The notes: generated from the letters alone by a model not told the origin. Shown: positions 7,951-17,935, counted from the stretch's first letter. The stretch is DNA of 64,000 nt from Bog-473 sp963738135 (GCA_963738135.1 CAVTVK010000004.1:682001-746000); one strand, 5' to 3'. A program made the numbers and translations.

Positions 7951-9357
7951 CTAGATACCGAGTTCTGCCTTCACCGAGCCGTCGGCGATTGCGTCGACGA
8001 GCGCCTGGTGGTCGAGCGCGTTCTGGTCGGCGTAGGCGACGGCGAAGTCGGCCATAGCCCGGTCGAAGGCGTCACCAGACCCGAGGTACGAAGCAATGGC
8101 CACGCGGTCACCGGATCGTGCATGAGCCCGAGCCAGTGCCCAGCCACACATCTTCGCGTAGACCAGAAGAGCCTCCGGAGCCATGTTGTCGACGTCAGCG
8201 GAGGCCTTCCAATCCCACAACTGGCGGAAGTAGTAGTCGTGTGGCTTGCCGTCCAGGCCGACGGGGACCCGGTACCACCCTAAGAGAATGTCGCTCGCTG
8301 CCTGCATAAATCGCTGGCCTTCGACGACTCGCTGGCCGTGGCTCTCAAAATCACTCTTGCTGCAGAATCGCTCCAATACGGAGGCTTCGGCCTCCTTCAT
8401 TTGGAGGATGAGGGTGTCGTCGGCATCGTTTCCCCTAAAGAGGGCGACCCAGGCTCGAGTACCGACGCTTCCGACTCCGACAACCTTTCGAGCCGCGTCG
8501 ACGAACTCGTACGATTCGAGCAGGTGACGACGGTCCCCGATCAGGGTCTGTCGGTACGAGCGCAGGCCTTCGTGAATCATGTCCTGGAGCTGCCCAGCTT
8601 CAGTGTTGCCAGAGAGTTCGCTCAGGCGAACCAGCAACGGGGGGTCACTCCGGAAACACAGCTCGCCATCGACGACCTCGGTGAGCTTCTCTCGAGCCTT
8701 CAGTTGATCCTTCGATTCTGCCTTGGTGGCGGTCTTCTGAAATCCCGCGAGAACATCGCCACTCACTTCGGAACCCCACCTTTGGGCCACACCGGCCATG
8801 TCCAGGTGGGAGTACCACACCCCCAGATTGGACATGTTGGCGAACTCACGCATTGCCTCGCGATAGGAGGACATCGAATTGGTAACCAATTTCCGACCAG
8901 TCTTGGCCGAGAACTCACGATTGCGGGCAGCTATTTCCAAGCTTGCGCCCAAGCGCTTGAGGTCCCATTCGAAGGGTCCTGGTGCGGTCTCGTCGAAGTC
9001 GTTGACGTCGAAGAGCAGGTCCCTTTCGGGCGAGGCAAAGCCTCCGAAGTTGCACAGATGGGCGTCGCCGCACAATTGGACATCGAGACCCGTCCGTGGC
9101 CCGGTGGACAGGTCGGCGGCCATGGGTAGCGCAGCACCCCGATAGTAGGTAAATGGCGTTGCTGCCATCCGCCCGTACCTGATCGGCACGAGTTCTGGAA
9201 CGCGAGTCGTTGCCTGTTCCGCCAAGAGATCAAGTGGCGTTTGCTTTCGCTGGGCGATCGACCATTCAGCGTGGCGTTCACGCGGCAACTCTTTTCGGGC
9301 GGCCTTCCCGCTTGCGGCACGCTCCTCACGGGTCGGGTGGTCAACAGCTGTCGTCAT
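7951..9357 (-). CDS. DUF2252 family protein
   Basis: This 468-aa protein carries the DUF2252 pattern, a family with an aminoglycoside-phosphotransferase-like kinase fold. Recognisable blocks are VPIRYGRMAATPFTYYRGAA, CGDAHLCNFGGFASPERDLL, FDVNDFDETAPGPFEWDLKR and SVGTRAWVALFRG. The HGD-like CGDAHLCN and the FDVNDFDE block are the likely catalytic and metal-binding parts; the substrate is not known. ATG 9357 follows AGAGAAGAA. The shared upstream element found at three genes lies 41 bp upstream (9398-9443). Confidence 0.88.
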   Translation of the reverse strand: MTTAVDHPTREERAASGKAARKELPRERHAEWSIAQRKQTPLDLLAEQATTRVPELVPIRYGRMAATPFTYYRGAALPMAADLSTGPRTGLDVQLCGDAHLCNFGGFASPERDLLFDVNDFDETAPGPFEWDLKRLGASLEIAARNREFSAKTGRKLVTNSMSSYREAMREFANMSNLGVWYSHLDMAGVAQRWGSEVSGDVLAGFQKTATKAESKDQLKAREKLTEVVDGELCFRSDPPLLVRLSELSGNTEAGQLQDMIHEGLRSYRQTLIGDRRHLLESYEFVDAARKVVGVGSVGTRAWVALFRGNDADDTLILQMKEAEASVLERFCSKSDFESHGQRVVEGQRFMQAASDILLGWYRVPVGLDGKPHDYYFRQLWDWKASADVDNMAPEALLVYAKMCGWALARAHARSGDRVAIASYLGSGDAFDRAMADFAVAYADQNALDHQALVDAIADGSVKAELGI

Positions 9358-9397
9358 TTCTTCTCTTTTCAGTGTGCTGGATAGACAGTCACACCCG

Positions 9398-9443
9398 TGT
9401 AGGCGAACTGTCATCACCTGCCGCCGGATTCACCTAGGGGAAA
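9398..9443 (-). promoter_or_regulatory. Shared upstream element, copy 1 (before DUF2252)
   Basis: Read toward the gene, the element is cccctaggtgaatcc, a short GC spacer, aggtgatgacag, then ttcgcctaca. It contains the direct repeat AGGTGAA/AGGTGAT spaced 16 bp. The same element in the same orientation relative to a gene occurs at 13654-13699 and 16421-16463. Confidence 0.65.
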
Positions 9444-9504
9444 GCTGCCCATCGGCCATCGGCAACGTGGCCGGCGGGCGGCTGACGTGCCTGGCCTAGT
9501 TACG

Positions 9505-11130
9505 TCAATGGGCTACTGGTGTCGCCGTGGCCTTCCGACGAGCAGGCCGTGAATGGGGTAGCTCTCTCGTGAATCCGAGGGAAGTGAGGGCGAGCAGAGC
9601 GGCACCGAGAAGGCCTGCTTTGAGCGATCGGAGCTGGGCTGACTCATAGTCGTCCACTACGGCCGCCGTGGTCGACTGGTCAAGGCCCGCTTTCTTCCCC
9701 GCGCTCTCGATCTGTGTCGAGGAGACGAAATTGAGCCCGGAGCCCGCCTCGACTCCCACCTGGGCTGACACGTCGGCACTCACGCGAGGATCGTGCTGGA
9801 CATTGGATATGAAGGTGCTGGTGAGTCCCGTGAGCACGATGGCGCCGATAAAGGCGACCCCGAGAGCCGAGCCGAGTTGCTGGCCCGTGAACTGCAATCC
9901 GCCCGCCTCGCTACGGCCTGACTCTTCGACCGATGACTGGATGACATTACCGAGCTGGGAGATCATCAGGCCCATTCCAATGCCCAAGACGGCCATGCCG
10001 AGGGCGAATCCGGCGTTGGCGAGGGTGGGCTTGATGGTCGAGAGCAGGATGAGCACTCCGGCAACCGTCACGACGAGTCCGGTCCTGACAATCGCGCGCA
10101 CCGAGAACCGACTCGAGAGCCTTGCGCCGAGTGCGGCCGTGACGAACATGGTGATCGAGATGGGCAGCATCTTGATACCGGTCTCGAGCGCACTGAGTCC
10201 GAGCACCAGCTGGAGGTACAGGGGGACCACGAAGAAGGTGCCCATAAGGATCAGGTTCTGGCTGAACAGGCCGATGACGCCGGATCGGACTGGTGGGATC
10301 TTCGCCAGAGAGAGATGGACGAGAGGATCGCGCTTTGTCGCTTCGCGGTGTCGCTGCCACGCAACGAACGCCCAGAGCAGAAAACATCCAGCTGCGATAA
10401 CGAAGATGGTGAGCGAGAAGCCAAAGATGGTGATCGGCGAGTTCTTGGGTTTGAGCCATCCCCACGTGCTCGACTCCAGAACGCCGTAGACAAAGACCCC
10501 CAGGCCGGCGGCTGACAGCACCGAGCCGACGACGTCGAGTTTCGGCGGTGGGTCCGGGCGAGGAGCATCCGCCACCTTGCGCGTCATGAACAGGATGAAG
10601 GCAGCAATGAAGACCTCTCCGATGAAGACGACTCGCCAGGTGAGCACCGTCGTGGCCCACCCGCCTACGATGGGACCGACGGCGATGCCAGCTCCAGCGA
10701 CACCACCGATGACCGCGTAGGCAGCCTTGCGTCGAGTTCCCTCGAAGTTGCCGGCAATCAAGGCCGCCAGCGCAGGGAAGACGAGCGAGGCACCGATGCC
10801 CTCGAGAACCGACCATCCCAGGGCAAGCGTGGCCACCGACTGCGAGAGTGCGGTCAACAACGAGCCGCAGGCGTAAATGATCAACCCGATGACGAAAGCC
10901 CGTCGGCGACCGATCATGTCGCCGATCTTTGCCCCGGTGAGGATCAACATGGCCATGACTAGGCAGTACAGGGTGATCACCGCCTGGATCGTGGTGACGG
11001 TCGTATGGAAGTCGTGGACCAGCGAGCTGATCGACACGTTCATCACCGATTGGTCCAGCACCATGAGGAACTGGGCTGAGGCCAGGGCGACGATTGCAAT
11101 TCCGCCCTTGCTCACTTTGGCGTCAGTCAT
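9505..11130 (-). CDS. MFS drug/proton antiporter, 14-TM DHA2 (EmrB/QacA) type
   Basis: This inner-membrane transporter probably exports toxic organic compounds. The N-terminus IAIVALASAQFLMVLDQSVM matches the first helix of DHA2 pumps. Motif A appears as GAKIGDMIGRRRAFV, and motif C-like glycine repeats as GGVAGAGIAVGPIVGGW. The length (541 aa) and about 14 hydrophobic segments fit the family. ATG 11130 overlaps the stop of the DUF1622 gene by 8 bp. A second possible start at 11160 has a good AGAGG site. It ends an operon of membrane proteins (11700 to 9505). Confidence 0.9.
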   Translation of the reverse strand: MTDAKVSKGGIAIVALASAQFLMVLDQSVMNVSISSLVHDFHTTVTTIQAVITLYCLVMAMLILTGAKIGDMIGRRRAFVIGLIIYACGSLLTALSQSVATLALGWSVLEGIGASLVFPALAALIAGNFEGTRRKAAYAVIGGVAGAGIAVGPIVGGWATTVLTWRVVFIGEVFIAAFILFMTRKVADAPRPDPPPKLDVVGSVLSAAGLGVFVYGVLESSTWGWLKPKNSPITIFGFSLTIFVIAAGCFLLWAFVAWQRHREATKRDPLVHLSLAKIPPVRSGVIGLFSQNLILMGTFFVVPLYLQLVLGLSALETGIKMLPISITMFVTAALGARLSSRFSVRAIVRTGLVVTVAGVLILLSTIKPTLANAGFALGMAVLGIGMGLMISQLGNVIQSSVEESGRSEAGGLQFTGQQLGSALGVAFIGAIVLTGLTSTFISNVQHDPRVSADVSAQVGVEAGSGLNFVSSTQIESAGKKAGLDQSTTAAVVDDYESAQLRSLKAGLLGAALLALTSLGFTRELPHSRPARRKATATPVAH

Positions 11131-11524
11131 TCTTTTGCCTCGAGAAGCCTGGCGGATCATCCGTGCCTCTCGTTAGTTCGAGACGCCGAGCGTTCCAAGG
11201 CCATGCACCGTCGATCTCTACCTCAAGAGAGAAACTGAGCACGATTCGGATTAGGACGACCAACCCGAGCACCGTCACACTGTCGATGGTGGGATCGACA
11301 ATGATCGTACGAACGATGTCACCAATGATGAGGATCTCGAGACCCAGCAGAATCGCTTGACCCATGCGTTGCCGAAGCTGGCGATAGGCGTGAGATCGCT
11401 CGGTCCGTCGAACTCTCGACACTGCGTAATCGACCAAAGCCCAGGATGCCCCGACGATCATGATGGCAGCGCCAGTCGCCTCGACTGCTTGGACAACATC
11501 GGAGACAAGTCGGTCGTATATCAC
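11123..11524 (-). CDS. DUF1622 family membrane protein
   Basis: This protein of about 133 aa has three or four hydrophobic helices (AIMIVGASWALVDYAV, AILLGLEILIIGDIVRTIIV, VLGLVVLIRIVLSFSLEVEI). The core LGLEILIIGDIVRTI...VRTI is typical of DUF1622, whose function is unknown. Its GTG start overlaps the stop of the upstream small membrane protein (GTGA), and its stop overlaps the MFS start, so the three genes are translationally chained. Confidence 0.8.
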   Translation of the reverse strand: MIYDRLVSDVVQAVEATGAAIMIVGASWALVDYAVSRVRRTERSHAYRQLRQRMGQAILLGLEILIIGDIVRTIIVDPTIDSVTVLGLVVLIRIVLSFSLEVEIDGAWPWNARRLELTRGTDDPPGFSRQKND

Positions 11525-11700
11525 CAATCCCCGCCCTGGTCCTCCCACTCGCGCGGGACTCTTGCCATCCCGCTGGTCAAGGTGCGATGGCGATCGGGAT
11601 CTTTCTGACGCGGTGCTTCAGGTGACAAAGCGAGGACAGCAGCGTGAATCCCCACGGCGACTGCGGAGATCACCAAAACTACCCAAATAGGCAAGATCAT
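11521..11700 (-). CDS. Small single-pass membrane protein
   Basis: This 59-aa protein begins MILPIWVVLVISAVAVGI, one transmembrane segment, with a polar basic tail. GGAGG lies 7 nt before ATG 11700. The stop overlaps the GTG of the DUF1622 gene. The family is not recognised. Its role is presumably tied to the membrane operon it heads. Confidence 0.6.
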   Translation of the reverse strand: MILPIWVVLVISAVAVGIHAAVLALSPEAPRQKDPDRHRTLTSGMARVPREWEDQGGDW

Positions 11701-11849
11701 CCGCATTCCTCCGTTGGATCGCAAACGGGACGAAGGGATTCCAGAAGAGCCAACTCGTCACCGGGCTCAGCCACTGGCTCTCGAGCATCTCCAGTGGCGT
11801 CAGAGCGGGTTGCCATTGGCTGGACTCGCCGCCGGACCTGAGATACCGC

Positions 11850-12416
11850 TCAGACTTCATTTGCCTTGCGGAGTTGGAGGCTTGCCGCTACTTCGACGAT
11901 GCCGTAGACGATCATTCCGAGTCCGACGATCACACAGATGATCGACAAGGACAGGGACGGGTAGACCAGGCAGAGGATCCCGATGATCGTCGCAATCAGC
12001 CCCAGAATGACGGTCGGCCAACTGACGGCGCCATCGTCCGCGCTGAAGCCGTGAAACAGCTCCGTCACGCCCCCAATGGTCCAGAAGATTCCCACGATGA
12101 ACCCGAGGACAGCGACAGTCGTGGTGGTGTGGTGCAACAAGATGAGTGCGATGACAATCGCGAGGAGTCCCACGATCACGAACCCCATTCGCTCGCCCGA
12201 CGCACCGATCGCCCGAATGAGCTGAACGACGCCGAGGATCAACAGCCAGATACCGATGATCACGGCGATGGCATGTACCGACTTGCCGGGTTTGAACGTC
12301 AGGACGATACCGAATCCGACCGTAATGACTCCGAATACGGCAAGCAGCCACCACCGCTGCCCGAACTCCTTGACACTTGCCGCCGAGTCGGCGGCACTAC
12401 CTACTGACGTGGACAT
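11850..12416 (-). CDS. HdeD-like acid-resistance/DUF308 membrane protein
   Basis: This 188-aa protein has six hydrophobic segments in the two-fold pattern of the HdeD/DUF308 family. An example is WLLILGVVQLIRAI followed later by FWTIGGVTELFHGF. The Shine-Dalgarno AGGGAGGG lies 6 nt before ATG 12416. Family members are stress-induced inner-membrane proteins with no defined reaction. It sits among other stress-type genes and may respond to the same signal. Confidence 0.85.
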   Translation of the reverse strand: MSTSVGSAADSAASVKEFGQRWWLLAVFGVITVGFGIVLTFKPGKSVHAIAVIIGIWLLILGVVQLIRAIGASGERMGFVIVGLLAIVIALILLHHTTTTVAVLGFIVGIFWTIGGVTELFHGFSADDGAVSWPTVILGLIATIIGILCLVYPSLSLSIICVIVGLGMIVYGIVEVAASLQLRKANEV

Positions 12417-12513
12417 TGAGACCCTCCCTTTAGGAGCTGCACATTCATCGCCGCCTCGGCGATACGGAAAACGATGATGGACTCTTACGTTGCGCAACCG
12501 GCGACCGAACCGT

Positions 12514-12957
12514 TCAGCCTCGCCTCCGCTGCCGACGACGCATCCCCGCAATCGAGACCGGCGACAGCGGGCGTCCTAGAGGGTCGATAAACAGAGTGCA
12601 CGCACCTGACGATTGGGACAGCGAACCCTCGAGAAGCTGATACGAGTATCGAATCGAATCAGTATCAGCCTTCGGTTCACTGAGCACGACAACGCAATCC
12701 TCCGGTCGGTTGTCTCCAGCGTCGATGTAGGACAGAACGGCATTCGGAGGGTCGGCGGCGAAGTTGTTGTCGCCCAGGGACCAACCCTCGACGAACTGCT
12801 CGTTTGTCATGTGCCCGACAACTCGTTCGGGGCGGTCCGAAAAGTACAGGGTGGCGGGCGACACACCCGACAGCGTGAGCAACCCGTCTGAGCTCTTCGA
12901 GCCGCTGGCCACTTGGACGAACATCTCTTCAACGAGTTGGTTATCGGGAGAAGTCAT
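12514..12957 (-). CDS. Conserved hypothetical protein (SPATLYFSDRPER family)
   Basis: This 147-aa soluble protein belongs to a recognisable but uncharacterised family. The pattern is LSGVSPATLYFSDRPERVVG, then FAADPPNAVLSY, then FIDPLGRPLSPVSIAGMRRR at the end. The protein looks complete, and no motif identifies a reaction. Its neighbours are general-stress genes on the same strand. Confidence 0.75.
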   Translation of the reverse strand: MTSPDNQLVEEMFVQVASGSKSSDGLLTLSGVSPATLYFSDRPERVVGHMTNEQFVEGWSLGDNNFAADPPNAVLSYIDAGDNRPEDCVVVLSEPKADTDSIRYSYQLLEGSLSQSSGACTLFIDPLGRPLSPVSIAGMRRRQRRRG

Positions 12958-13019
12958 GGAGCCCTTCTTCTGAGTTGGTTGTTCGAGGTGTGTTGTACCA
13001 GCTCGGTGATGAGGCAGAA

Positions 13020-13529
13020 TCAGCTGAGTTCGTTCGCCGTTTCTTGCACCGCCTTGTCAATGTCCTTGGAGCTCACGTCGAGCTCCTTGGCCGCGTGCTT
13101 CTCGGCTTTCAGGTCGGCCTTCTCGATGGCATCTCCGATGGTGCTCTCGCCGACGATGACCAGGGCAGCCTGCCCTGCGTCGATGATGTCCCCGAACTCC
13201 TTCACGTCGGACCGGGACATGCCCTTCCACAGGTGACCGCTCACTCCACCGACCGTCGCACCAACCGCTGCGCCGACGACTACGGACGGTGGGAAGATGA
13301 TGCCGACAAGCGCCCCAACAGCTGCTCCGCCCCAGGCTCCGTGACGGGTCGAGGTCTCGTCCTTGTTGACGTGGACCTTGCCGTCCGGGTCCTTGGTGAC
13401 CACCGAAGCGTCGTAGGTGCCGACAGCTCCTGCGGCGTGCAGGTCCTTCACGACGTCGTAGTCGGCTCGGGCAGCGACCTCGCTCGGGTAAGTGCCGACG
13501 TAGACAAACACTGGGTCAGATTTGGCCAT
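13020..13529 (-). CDS. DUF1269 family stress protein
   Basis: This 169-aa protein has an N-terminal ferredoxin-like part (FVYVGTYPSEVAARADYDVV) and a glycine/alanine-rich hairpin (GGAAVGALVGIIFPPSVVVG) usual in DUF1269 proteins. The C-terminus is lysine-rich. These proteins are stress-associated and of unknown mechanism. The shared upstream element lies 125 bp before the start (13654-13699). Confidence 0.8.
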   Translation of the reverse strand: MAKSDPVFVYVGTYPSEVAARADYDVVKDLHAAGAVGTYDASVVTKDPDGKVHVNKDETSTRHGAWGGAAVGALVGIIFPPSVVVGAAVGATVGGVSGHLWKGMSRSDVKEFGDIIDAGQAALVIVGESTIGDAIEKADLKAEKHAAKELDVSSKDIDKAVQETANELS

Positions 13530-13653
13530 GATGCTTTCTCCATTCTATTCGGTGGACGGTTGGCGCTACTTTGCTTATCGACAATGGCGAACGCCTGGCA
13601 TTCAACTCGAACACCTAGAGCGTTCGATCCGTCATCCGCCAGGTTCACACCTA

Positions 13654-13699
13654 TGTAGGCGAACTGTCATCACCTGCCGGCGGATTCACCTAGGGGAAA
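13654..13699 (-). promoter_or_regulatory. Shared upstream element, copy 2 (before DUF1269)
   Basis: It is nearly identical to 9398-9443 and has the same orientation toward its gene. A second short stretch, tacgtcaatgggt, also follows both copies at a distance (near 9503 and 13837), so a longer ancestral segment may have been duplicated. Confidence 0.65.
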
Positions 13700-13877
13700 C
13701 CTGTCCTGTTTCGCAGTGGGTCAAGGGTGCGGACACGGAATGGGGCACGTGCCTGGTCCATCGAAGCCCGGCGAACCAATCCATTGCGCCGGCCTCGGGA
13801 TGTGGCTGGCCTCGGAGGTGACCGTGCCTGGGCTGGCTACGTCAATGGGTAACCAGCGCGCCATTTCGGGCACTTCC

Positions 13878-13912
13878 AGGACAGAGGTCCTCGGAATAGG
13901 GACTTTCTTCCA
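13878..13912. promoter_or_regulatory. Two DosR-like boxes before the LuxR regulator
   Basis: AGGACAGAGGTCCT (13878-13891) is a clear inverted repeat of the RGGACNNNGGTCCY type seen throughout the right half of the window. GGGACTTTCTTCCA (13899-13912) is a weaker second copy. They lie 65-99 bp before the start of the LuxR-type regulator. Confidence 0.5.
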
Positions 13913-13976
13913 TGGACCTAGGAGGTTTGAACTGGCAGGCTGGGCGTTGTGGCCGCAACGAGGGTTTCTACCGGGA

Positions 13977-16291
13977 ATGAGCGAGAGTCGATCCAGTCAG
14001 GTCCGTCAGGGACTGCCGGAGGCCCCACTGGACATCGCTGAACTGCAGGAATCCGCTTCGGACGATGGCGAGCAAGAGGGCGTCGAGAAGCCGACCCTGG
14101 TGGGCACGAAGCTCGGCCGCCGGCTGGTGCGCGAACTGGCGATCCCACGCCAGCGCCTTATGGAGGTCTTCGAGAATGGATCGGACCGCAGGCTCACTCT
14201 CGTCGCTTGCCCGGCGGGCTTCGGGAAGACCACTCTTCTCTCGGCGTGGTACGAGGCCGAGGCCGCTCGACGAGCCGTGGCGTGGCTCACGCTGGACGAG
14301 GGTGATAACGATCCCGTGGTCCTGTGGTCGCATGCAATCGGTGCGCTCTACGCTCGCGCGAACCCCGACGTCGCCAAATCGGCGTCAGCTGCATTCTGTC
14401 GTGGCACCGGTCATTGATCTGGTTCTGCCTCGTCTGGTCAACGAGCTGGACGGCCAAGGCGAGATGACCCTGATCCTGGACGACTTCCACCGGGTTTCCA
14501 GCGAACCAGCCCGCGCCAGTGTGCGGTGGTTCATCGAACATGCGCCGCCAGGATTCCATCTGGTAATCGCCACCCGGACAGAACCAAGCCTGCCGGTAGC
14601 GAGTCTGCGCGCCCACGGCGAGCTGCTCGAGCTACGAGCCGCCGATCTGCGATTCACTCACGAGGAAGCGGACGCATTCCTGAACGGACGCCTCGGGCTC
14701 GACCTCACAGCCGAAGATGTCGAGGGCTTGTTGGGGAAGACGGAAGGATGGCCGGCGGGGCTCTATCTCGCTGCGCTCTCGCTGCAATCCGCCGCCGACC
14801 GCCACGCTCTTGTGCGCACATTTGGCGGGTCGAACCGCCACGTTGTGGATTTCCTGGTGACGGAGGTACTTGAGGCGCATGATCCGCCGGCGCAGGCGCT
14901 GATGCTCCATGCTTCGATTCTCGAACGACTGACGGGCCCTCTGTGTGATGCCGTGATGGAACAAGAGGGCTCGGCAGAGATGCTCGATGCGCTGTCACGG
15001 AGCAATCTGTTCCTCGTCCCGCTCGACGACGAGGCCGGGTCGTACCGCTTTCACCACGTCTTCGCGCAACTGCTCCGGGTGGAGCTCGAGCGGCGCGAGC
15101 CGGGCCTGGCCCCGGCGCTGCACCGCCGCGCCTACTCCTGGCATCGTGATCACGGGACGACCGACGAGGCGATCCAGCACGCTGTAGCGGCCGAGGCGTA
15201 CGCCGAAGCAGTCGAGCTGATCGAGACCTTCTGGATCAGGTACGCCAACACGTGGAGGTACGACACCGTCCTGGCCTGGCTGCGGCAGCTTCCCGATCGA
15301 GGTACTGACCAGCGAGGTGCATCTGCTCCTGATTCAGGCGTGGGTGCTTTCACTGTCTGCGAAGCAGGAGGAGGCGGTGCGGGCTATCGCAGCGATCGAA
15401 CGGCTGGGCGATCTCGACGCGGGACCGCTCCGCGACGGCTTCAGCTCCGCTCGGGCGAGCCTCACGATGCTGCGGGCCGGCTTCCCTTGGGGAGATGTCG
15501 GCGCCCAGCTGGAGCATGCCCGCGGCGGTCGAACTCGAGGGCCCCGGGTCGCCTTGGCGGCCGTTGGCGTGCTGGGCGGTTGGCGTGGGCCTGTACTTCA
15601 ACGGTGAGCGTGACGAGGCCGACGAGTGGTTCGCGGAAGCGGCGGCGCTGGCGCCCGCGAGCGCCCAATGGCTGGCTGGTACATCGTCGCTGGCCTATCG
15701 ATCGCTGATTGCAGGCGAGCGGGGCCGTCATCACGAGCAGCGCATCCTGGCCGAGTCGGCAGTCCCAATTCGGACGGGAGCACGGCACGGAGGAGGCCGT
15801 CGGCACCGTTCCGCTGGCGGTGGGGGCATCGCTGGCGGCGCGTGGCAGGCCCGAGGAGGCGCTGCCGCTGATCGAGCACGGCGTGGCGCTGGCGCGGATC
15901 TTTGGCCAGCCCCTCCAGGTGGCCCATGCGCTGCTTGGCCAGGTGCCGGTGCTTCGGGCCCTGGGCGAACACAAGGCGGCCACGGCCGCGATAGCCGATG
16001 CGAGATCGGTCCTCGACCAGTGCCCTGATCCGGGGATCCTGGCGAGACACTGTCCACCCTCGAGCGGCCAGCGCAGATCCGCCGCGCCCAATCCAAGGAT
16101 GGCGAACTGACGCCGCGGGAACTCGGGGTGCTCAAGCTCCTGCGCAGCGATCTGTCGGAGCGGGATATCGGTCGTGAACTGTACGTGTCGTATTCCACGG
16201 TCCATAGCCACGTTCGGTCGATCTACCGAAACTCGCCGTGCGCTCGCGGGCCGATGCGCTCGAACGCAGCCGCGAACTGGGCATCCTCTAG
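13977..16291 (+). pseudogene. LuxR/MalT-like ATP-dependent transcriptional regulator (multiple frameshifts)
   Basis: This would be a regulator of about 770 aa: an N-terminal STAND ATPase, tetratricopeptide-like repeats and a C-terminal LuxR HTH. Walker A reads CPAGFGKTTLLSAW, Walker B LILDDFHRVSS, and the sensor part PPGFHLVIATRTEPSLPVA. The HTH is ELTPRELGVLKLL...ERDIGRELYVSYSTVHSHVR. The coding signal jumps frames near 14400, 15300, 15540, 15740, 16040 and 16230, yet each segment keeps family-like sequence. Either it decayed recently or this stretch holds many base-call errors. ATG 13977 begins MSESRSSQVRQG. Two DosR-like boxes precede it. Confidence 0.8.
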
Positions 16292-16420
16292 CAAGCGTCC
16301 AAGGGCGAACGCAACGGACGCCGCCCGTCGGCAGCGCCGCTCCACGTCTGTCGCTCATTGCCTGTGACACTGGTCGGGCGCGGCCGGGTGGGACCGACGT
16401 CTGGTCGGGTGGCCAAGACC

Positions 16421-16463
16421 TCCCCTAGGTGAATCCGGCCGAAGGTGATGACGGGTCGCCTGA
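16421..16463 (+). promoter_or_regulatory. Shared upstream element, copy 3
   Basis: The element cccctaggtgaatcc - aggtgatgacggg - tcgcctga lies on the plus strand, in the same orientation relative to its gene as the copies at 9398 and 13654. It ends only 5 bp before the first ATG (16468). If it is a promoter, the later ATG at 16486 or leaderless translation is more likely. Confidence 0.6.
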
Positions 16464-16467
16464 CCGG

Positions 16468-16716
16468 ATGTCAGGCTGCGTCGAAATGGACGACAACTGG
16501 GCGCAACCTCGCAGGTACCGGCTCGTCCTTCGCGGGGAGCTGGGCGATTCGTTCGGAGTCCTGTTTGACGGCATGCAGTTGCAGCGGCTCGCGGGCACGA
16601 CGGTGCTGACCGGCGACGTCACGGATCAGGCGCACCTTCTCGGGCTCATCGAGCGAGTCCAGGAACTTGGCGTCGAGCTCGTGTCCGTCAATCCAGACCA
16701 CGGAACGGACGGGTGA
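16468..16716 (+). CDS. Small conserved hypothetical protein
   Basis: This protein of 76-82 aa has the pattern RYRLVLRGELGDSFGVLFDG, then DVTDQAHLLGLIERVQELGV and LVSVNP. The same layout occurs in many short actinobacterial proteins of unknown function that resemble an ACT-like or ferredoxin-like fold. Start ATG 16468 or 16486; neither has a clear ribosome-binding site. Confidence 0.65.
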   Translation: MSGCVEMDDNWAQPRRYRLVLRGELGDSFGVLFDGMQLQRLAGTTVLTGDVTDQAHLLGLIERVQELGVELVSVNPDHGTDG

Positions 16717-16878
16717 AGGCCCGAAACATGCCCGGCCCTGCCCGAGTCGGGAGGATGGACGAGATCCGTGGCCTCGACCTTGCCGGTCGTTCAACCAGAG
16801 GTCGCAGTCGATGAGGCCTCACGAAGGCCTATGCGGAGGATGAGATGGCAATCGACCAGGCGCCCTGGAGCACGTCTG

Positions 16879-17935
16879 ATGGCTCGGATTTGGACGAAGA
16901 GCCAGATAGAGAAGGTGTTCGCCGCTGAGGGCAAGAAGCTGAACGTCAAGAGCGGCGCCGCCGTCGCGGCCCTCCTTGTTCCTGCTGTGGTTCCTCATCG
17001 ACCAGACGAACGAACAGAGGTACTTCGTTCCCATCGTCTTCGCCGTCCTCTTGGTGGCACAGAGTGACCCGGGCGGAACCATTCGCAAGCGGGTGGAGGG
17101 ATGTCGCGTTCGCTGTGCTCGGCGCGCTCGTGACGGCATTCGGCTTCTACGTGGGAAATGAAGCCTGGGGCTTCGTGGTCCTTGCGGTCTTCGCCGTGAC
17201 ACTGGCATGCGGCTTCGCCGTCAAGCTCGGGGTCCACCGATTCGCCGCCGGGCTGCTGCTCAACGTCTGGTTCCTCGTGGTGCTCTCACTGGCCACGCAT
17301 GACACAGGCCATCTCAAGATCAGCGCCTGGGATCAGGCCATGGCTTGGCTGGTCGGGGCCGCGGCGTGGATCGCCCTCATGTTCGTCGTGTGGGTGGCGA
17401 GCAGGGGCAGATGGCGGCCCGCACCGGTCATGGACCTCCAGGGAGCCAATCCCCGGTGCAATGGACCCGGCCGATCGTCCTTTTCGCGTTGATCCGGTCC
17501 CTGGCCCTGGCAGCCTCCGCCGCCATCGCCTTCGGAGGGAACCTGCCCAGCGCCGACTGGATGCCCATCGCCACCATTGTCGCGATGAAGCCGAGCCTCG
17601 AACAATCCAAGCTCTTCGGCGAGCAGCGCCTCGTGGGTGCAGCCATGGGTGCTGCGGCAGCCATTCCGATCTTGATCCTGGTCGGGAGCAAGCACGCGCT
17701 GGAGGTCATCATCATCCTTCTGGCCGGACTCGGAATAGCCATCAAGGGTGTGAACTACGCCTACTACGCCGCAGCAATTGCCTGTGCCGCGCTCATCGCT
17801 GCCGACCTGCCCCAGCCGACGGACTACGCCGCCGAGGGGCGGCGGGTCCTCTTCACCATGATTGGCGTCGGCATCGGGGTGGTCGTGATGTTCGTGGCTG
17901 ACCGGCTCCAGAAGCACTCTGCCAAGACAGCCTGA
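16879..17935 (+). pseudogene. FUSC family membrane protein (frameshifted)
   Basis: This integral membrane protein of about 345 aa is of the fusaric-acid-resistance (FUSC) type. Segments in three frames join as MARIWTKSQIEKVFAAEGKK, LFLLWFLIDQTNEQRYFVPI, then a 4-helix block (17090-17440). The diagnostic C-terminal block is ADWMPIATIVAMKPSLEQSK followed by LVGAAMGAAAAIPILILVG. Shifts lie near 16975, 17085 and 17460. FUSC proteins are proposed aromatic-acid exporters. A short unclear ORF overlaps its 5' end (to 16928), so the start is uncertain. Confidence 0.75.
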
